Assembly: GCF_947259345.1 (NCBI RefSeq)
Contig: NZ_CAMYLS010000005.1
Coordinates: 1-64,000 of the forward strand
Source: an uncultured Maricaulis sp.
GTDB lineage: Bacteria > Pseudomonadota > Alphaproteobacteria > Caulobacterales > Maricaulaceae
Length of the DNA: 64,000 nucleotides
Reading direction: 5' to 3'
Shown here: in pieces, positions 62,664-64,000 of the stretch
How the letters are laid out: each line of letters opens with the position of its first letter
How positions within the stretch are numbered: position 1 is the stretch's first letter
Notes under the pieces: model-generated
Told to the model about the DNA's origin: nothing
Databases searched by the model: none
Seen by the model: only the letters and a program-made list of their open reading frames with translations
Program-made: the position numbers and the translations under genes

Positions 62664-62996
62664 TCACTTCGCAGGCAATGTCGTGACAAAATCGGCCGTC
62701 ATTCTCGCCCAGGCCGTCAGCGCTTCATCATCAAGGTCAGCCGGCCCATCGACGGTCACCCAGCCCTTCATCACACGACCGGTCAGGTCCATTTCCCGCG
62801 CGCCCGGCATGGCCAGGGCGGCGGCGTACTGATCGGGGCCGACCCGGACATGGAGCTGATCATTGGACGTACCGAAACTCATGTTTCCGCGGATCATCAG
62901 GGCAATACCCCCGAACATGCGCCGACGCTCCGGGCGTTGGCCGAGCGCGATGAGCGCGGTTTCCATTCGGTCGACAAGATCCGGATCAAACGCCAT
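62664..62996 (-). CDS. TfoX N-terminal domain protein
   Basis: 110 residues with the TfoX-N pattern: MFGGIALMIRGNMSFGTSND, QLHVRVGPDQYAAAL and MKGWVTVDGPADLDDEALTA. Stand-alone TfoX-N proteins are common and not necessarily competence regulators; MmcQ/YjbR-like DNA-binding is possible. Overlaps the tadA stop region by 11 bases, so likely co-transcribed. Confidence 0.83.
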   Translation of the reverse strand: MAFDPDLVDRMETALIALGQRPERRRMFGGIALMIRGNMSFGTSNDQLHVRVGPDQYAAALAMPGAREMDLTGRVMKGWVTVDGPADLDDEALTAWARMTADFVTTLPAK

Positions 62997-63477
62997 CGCG
63001 CGCCACTCCCTTGGCCTTGCGCCGGGCCCGGAAGAAATCTTTCAGCAGCGCCGAACCCTCGTCAGCCATGATGCCGGGCACAACGTCCGGGCGCCAGTGA
63101 CAGCTTGGCTGGTCAAAGAAGCGCGTCCCCGAAACGACCGCCCCGCCCTTGGCATCGCTCGCGCCGAAGACCAGACGACCGATGCGGGCATGGCTGATTG
63201 CGCCGGCGCACATGGCGCAGGGCTCCAGCGTGACATAGAGTTCCAGACCGGTGAGCCGGTAATTGCCCAGCTTCGTCGCCGCCTCGCGCAAGGCGAGGAT
63301 TTCGGCATGGGCGGTCGGATCATGGCCGGCAATCGGGCGATTATGGGCCTGGGCGATGACCTCATCCGTCGCCGGATCGACGATCAGCGCACCGATCGGC
63401 GCCTCGCCAGCCTCAGCTGCTGCTTGCGCCAAGCGTAGCGCCGCCGTCATAAAACGTGTATCGCGCGGGTCTGTCAT
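62986..63477 (-). CDS. tadA: tRNA-specific adenosine deaminase TadA
   Basis: 163 residues, zinc deaminase fold. Motifs: PTAHAEILALREAA (HAE, catalytic Glu and zinc His) and LEPCAMCAGAISHARIGRLV (PCxxC zinc Cys pair). TadA makes inosine at the wobble position of tRNA-Arg(ACG). Length and the FGASDAKGGAV segment fit TadA rather than other deaminases. ATG at 63477 is preferred over a further upstream start. Confidence 0.93.
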   Translation of the reverse strand: MTDPRDTRFMTAALRLAQAAAEAGEAPIGALIVDPATDEVIAQAHNRPIAGHDPTAHAEILALREAATKLGNYRLTGLELYVTLEPCAMCAGAISHARIGRLVFGASDAKGGAVVSGTRFFDQPSCHWRPDVVPGIMADEGSALLKDFFRARRKAKGVARDGV

Positions 63478-63515
63478 ACCGCGCGCGATAGAGCGCCTCT
63501 GCGAAAGGGTCAAGC

Positions 63516-64000
63516 GTGACCGGGACTGCCGACACTTCTGAACGTATTGCCAAATTCCTCGCCCGGGCCGGTGTGGCTTCGCGCCGCGAGGTCGAACGCA
63601 TGATCGAGGGCGGGCGGATCAAGGTCGATGGCACGACGCTGGACACGCCTGCCTTCAAGGTCACGGGCAGTGAGACGATCGAAGTTGACGGCAAGCGCGT
63701 CGAGCCGCCGGCGGCGACCAAGCTTTGGCGCTATCACAAGCCGGACGGTCTGGTGACCACCCATGCCGACCCGGAAGGGCGCGAGACCGTATTCGACGCC
63801 ATCCCCAAGGATCTCGGCCGGGTGATCTCGATCGGCCGCCTCGATCTGACCTCCGAAGGCCTGCTACTGCTGACCAATGATGGCGCCCTCGCCCGCGCCC
63901 TGGAATTGCCCTCGACCGGCTGGACGCGCCGCTATCGCGCCCGCGCCTTTGGCTCCATCTCCGAGTCGGCGCTGAAAGTCCTGCGTGCCGGTGTTACCGT
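63516..64000 (+). CDS. RluB-type 23S rRNA pseudouridine synthase, truncated by the window end
   Basis: GTG start after AAAGGGT, open to the last base. About 161 residues visible: S4 RNA-binding domain (RIAKFLARAGVASRREVERM, GRIKVDGTTL) then RsuA/RluB/E/F-type catalytic domain with WRYHKPDGLVTTHADPEGRE and the catalytic Asp in SIGRLDLTSEGLLLLTNDG. Acts on ribosomal RNA; RluB versus RluF is not decidable from this part, though context with alphaproteobacterial rluB is usual. Divergent from tadA with a 38-base gap. Confidence 0.9.
   Translation, partial: MTGTADTSERIAKFLARAGVASRREVERMIEGGRIKVDGTTLDTPAFKVTGSETIEVDGKRVEPPAATKLWRYHKPDGLVTTHADPEGRETVFDAIPKDLGRVISIGRLDLTSEGLLLLTNDGALARALELPSTGWTRRYRARAFGSISESALKVLRAGVT

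Overview
The window looks like chromosomal DNA of a dimorphic or prosthecate-type alphaproteobacterium close to Maricaulis / Hyphomonadales / Caulobacterales. This is inferred from the high-GC coding bias, a CtrA-ChpT cell-cycle phosphorelay, a fliF operon with a FlbD-type regulator, clustered GANTC (CcrM-type) sites upstream of ctrA, and families typical of alphaproteobacteria (DUF4167, DUF4170, DUF2093). No mobile-element gene, CRISPR array, rRNA or tRNA was found. The organism name is inference; the gene families are read from the sequence.

Layout. 1-7959: a forward flagellar run, fliF (3' end)-fliG-fliH-fliN-flbD-flhA-flhF-flhG plus a small membrane protein, closed by a terminator. 8020-11244: a divergent heme-uptake-like pair (DUF6607-type lipoprotein, TonB-dependent receptor) around a Fur-box-like operator. 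11488-14469: fliJ-fliI on the reverse strand, a 0.5-kb regulatory region, and ctrA. 14554-16986: small secreted or membrane genes, including a DUF1328 gene broken by an amber codon. 17102-23606: a reverse chemotaxis operon cheA-cheW-cheY-cheB-cheR with chpT just upstream. 23821-28741: an M23 peptidase, small unknown genes and an arsC-acr3 arsenic pair. 28829-35302: clpB, a MOSC protein, DUF4167, prmC-prfA. 35418-41485: a MAPEG protein, a TetR regulator whose palindromic operator recurs before the next gene pair, an aminotransferase and a YkvA-like protein. 41702: a 72-residue protein resembling the two ends of a flagellar rod protein, preceded by an exact CtrA half-site. 43211-53155: pmbA and a lipid A/LPS export and synthesis cluster (ABC exporter, DUF374 acyltransferase, waaA, lpxK, LpxL-like), split by a reverse-strand histidine kinase and phosphatase. 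53736-64000: an M23 protein, DUF2093, xseA, purD, amidohydrolase, APH-like kinase, TauE, GNAT, a barrel-less amidohydrolase-like protein, tfoX-like, tadA and the start of an rluB-type gene.

How the genes fit together. CtrA and ChpT sit beside flagellar and chemotaxis genes, so much of the window serves cell-cycle-controlled motility: basal body and export (FliF/G/H/N/I/J, FlhA), placement or number (FlhF/FlhG), transcriptional timing (CtrA, FlbD) and steering (Che proteins). The second half is mostly envelope and housekeeping metabolism. The most interesting unexplained signals are a pair of about 135-bp dispersed palindromic repeats with compensatory arm changes, the amber-interrupted DUF1328 gene, the miniature flagellar-rod-like protein, the duplicated motif in the CheA linker, and the barrel-less amidohydrolase relic.
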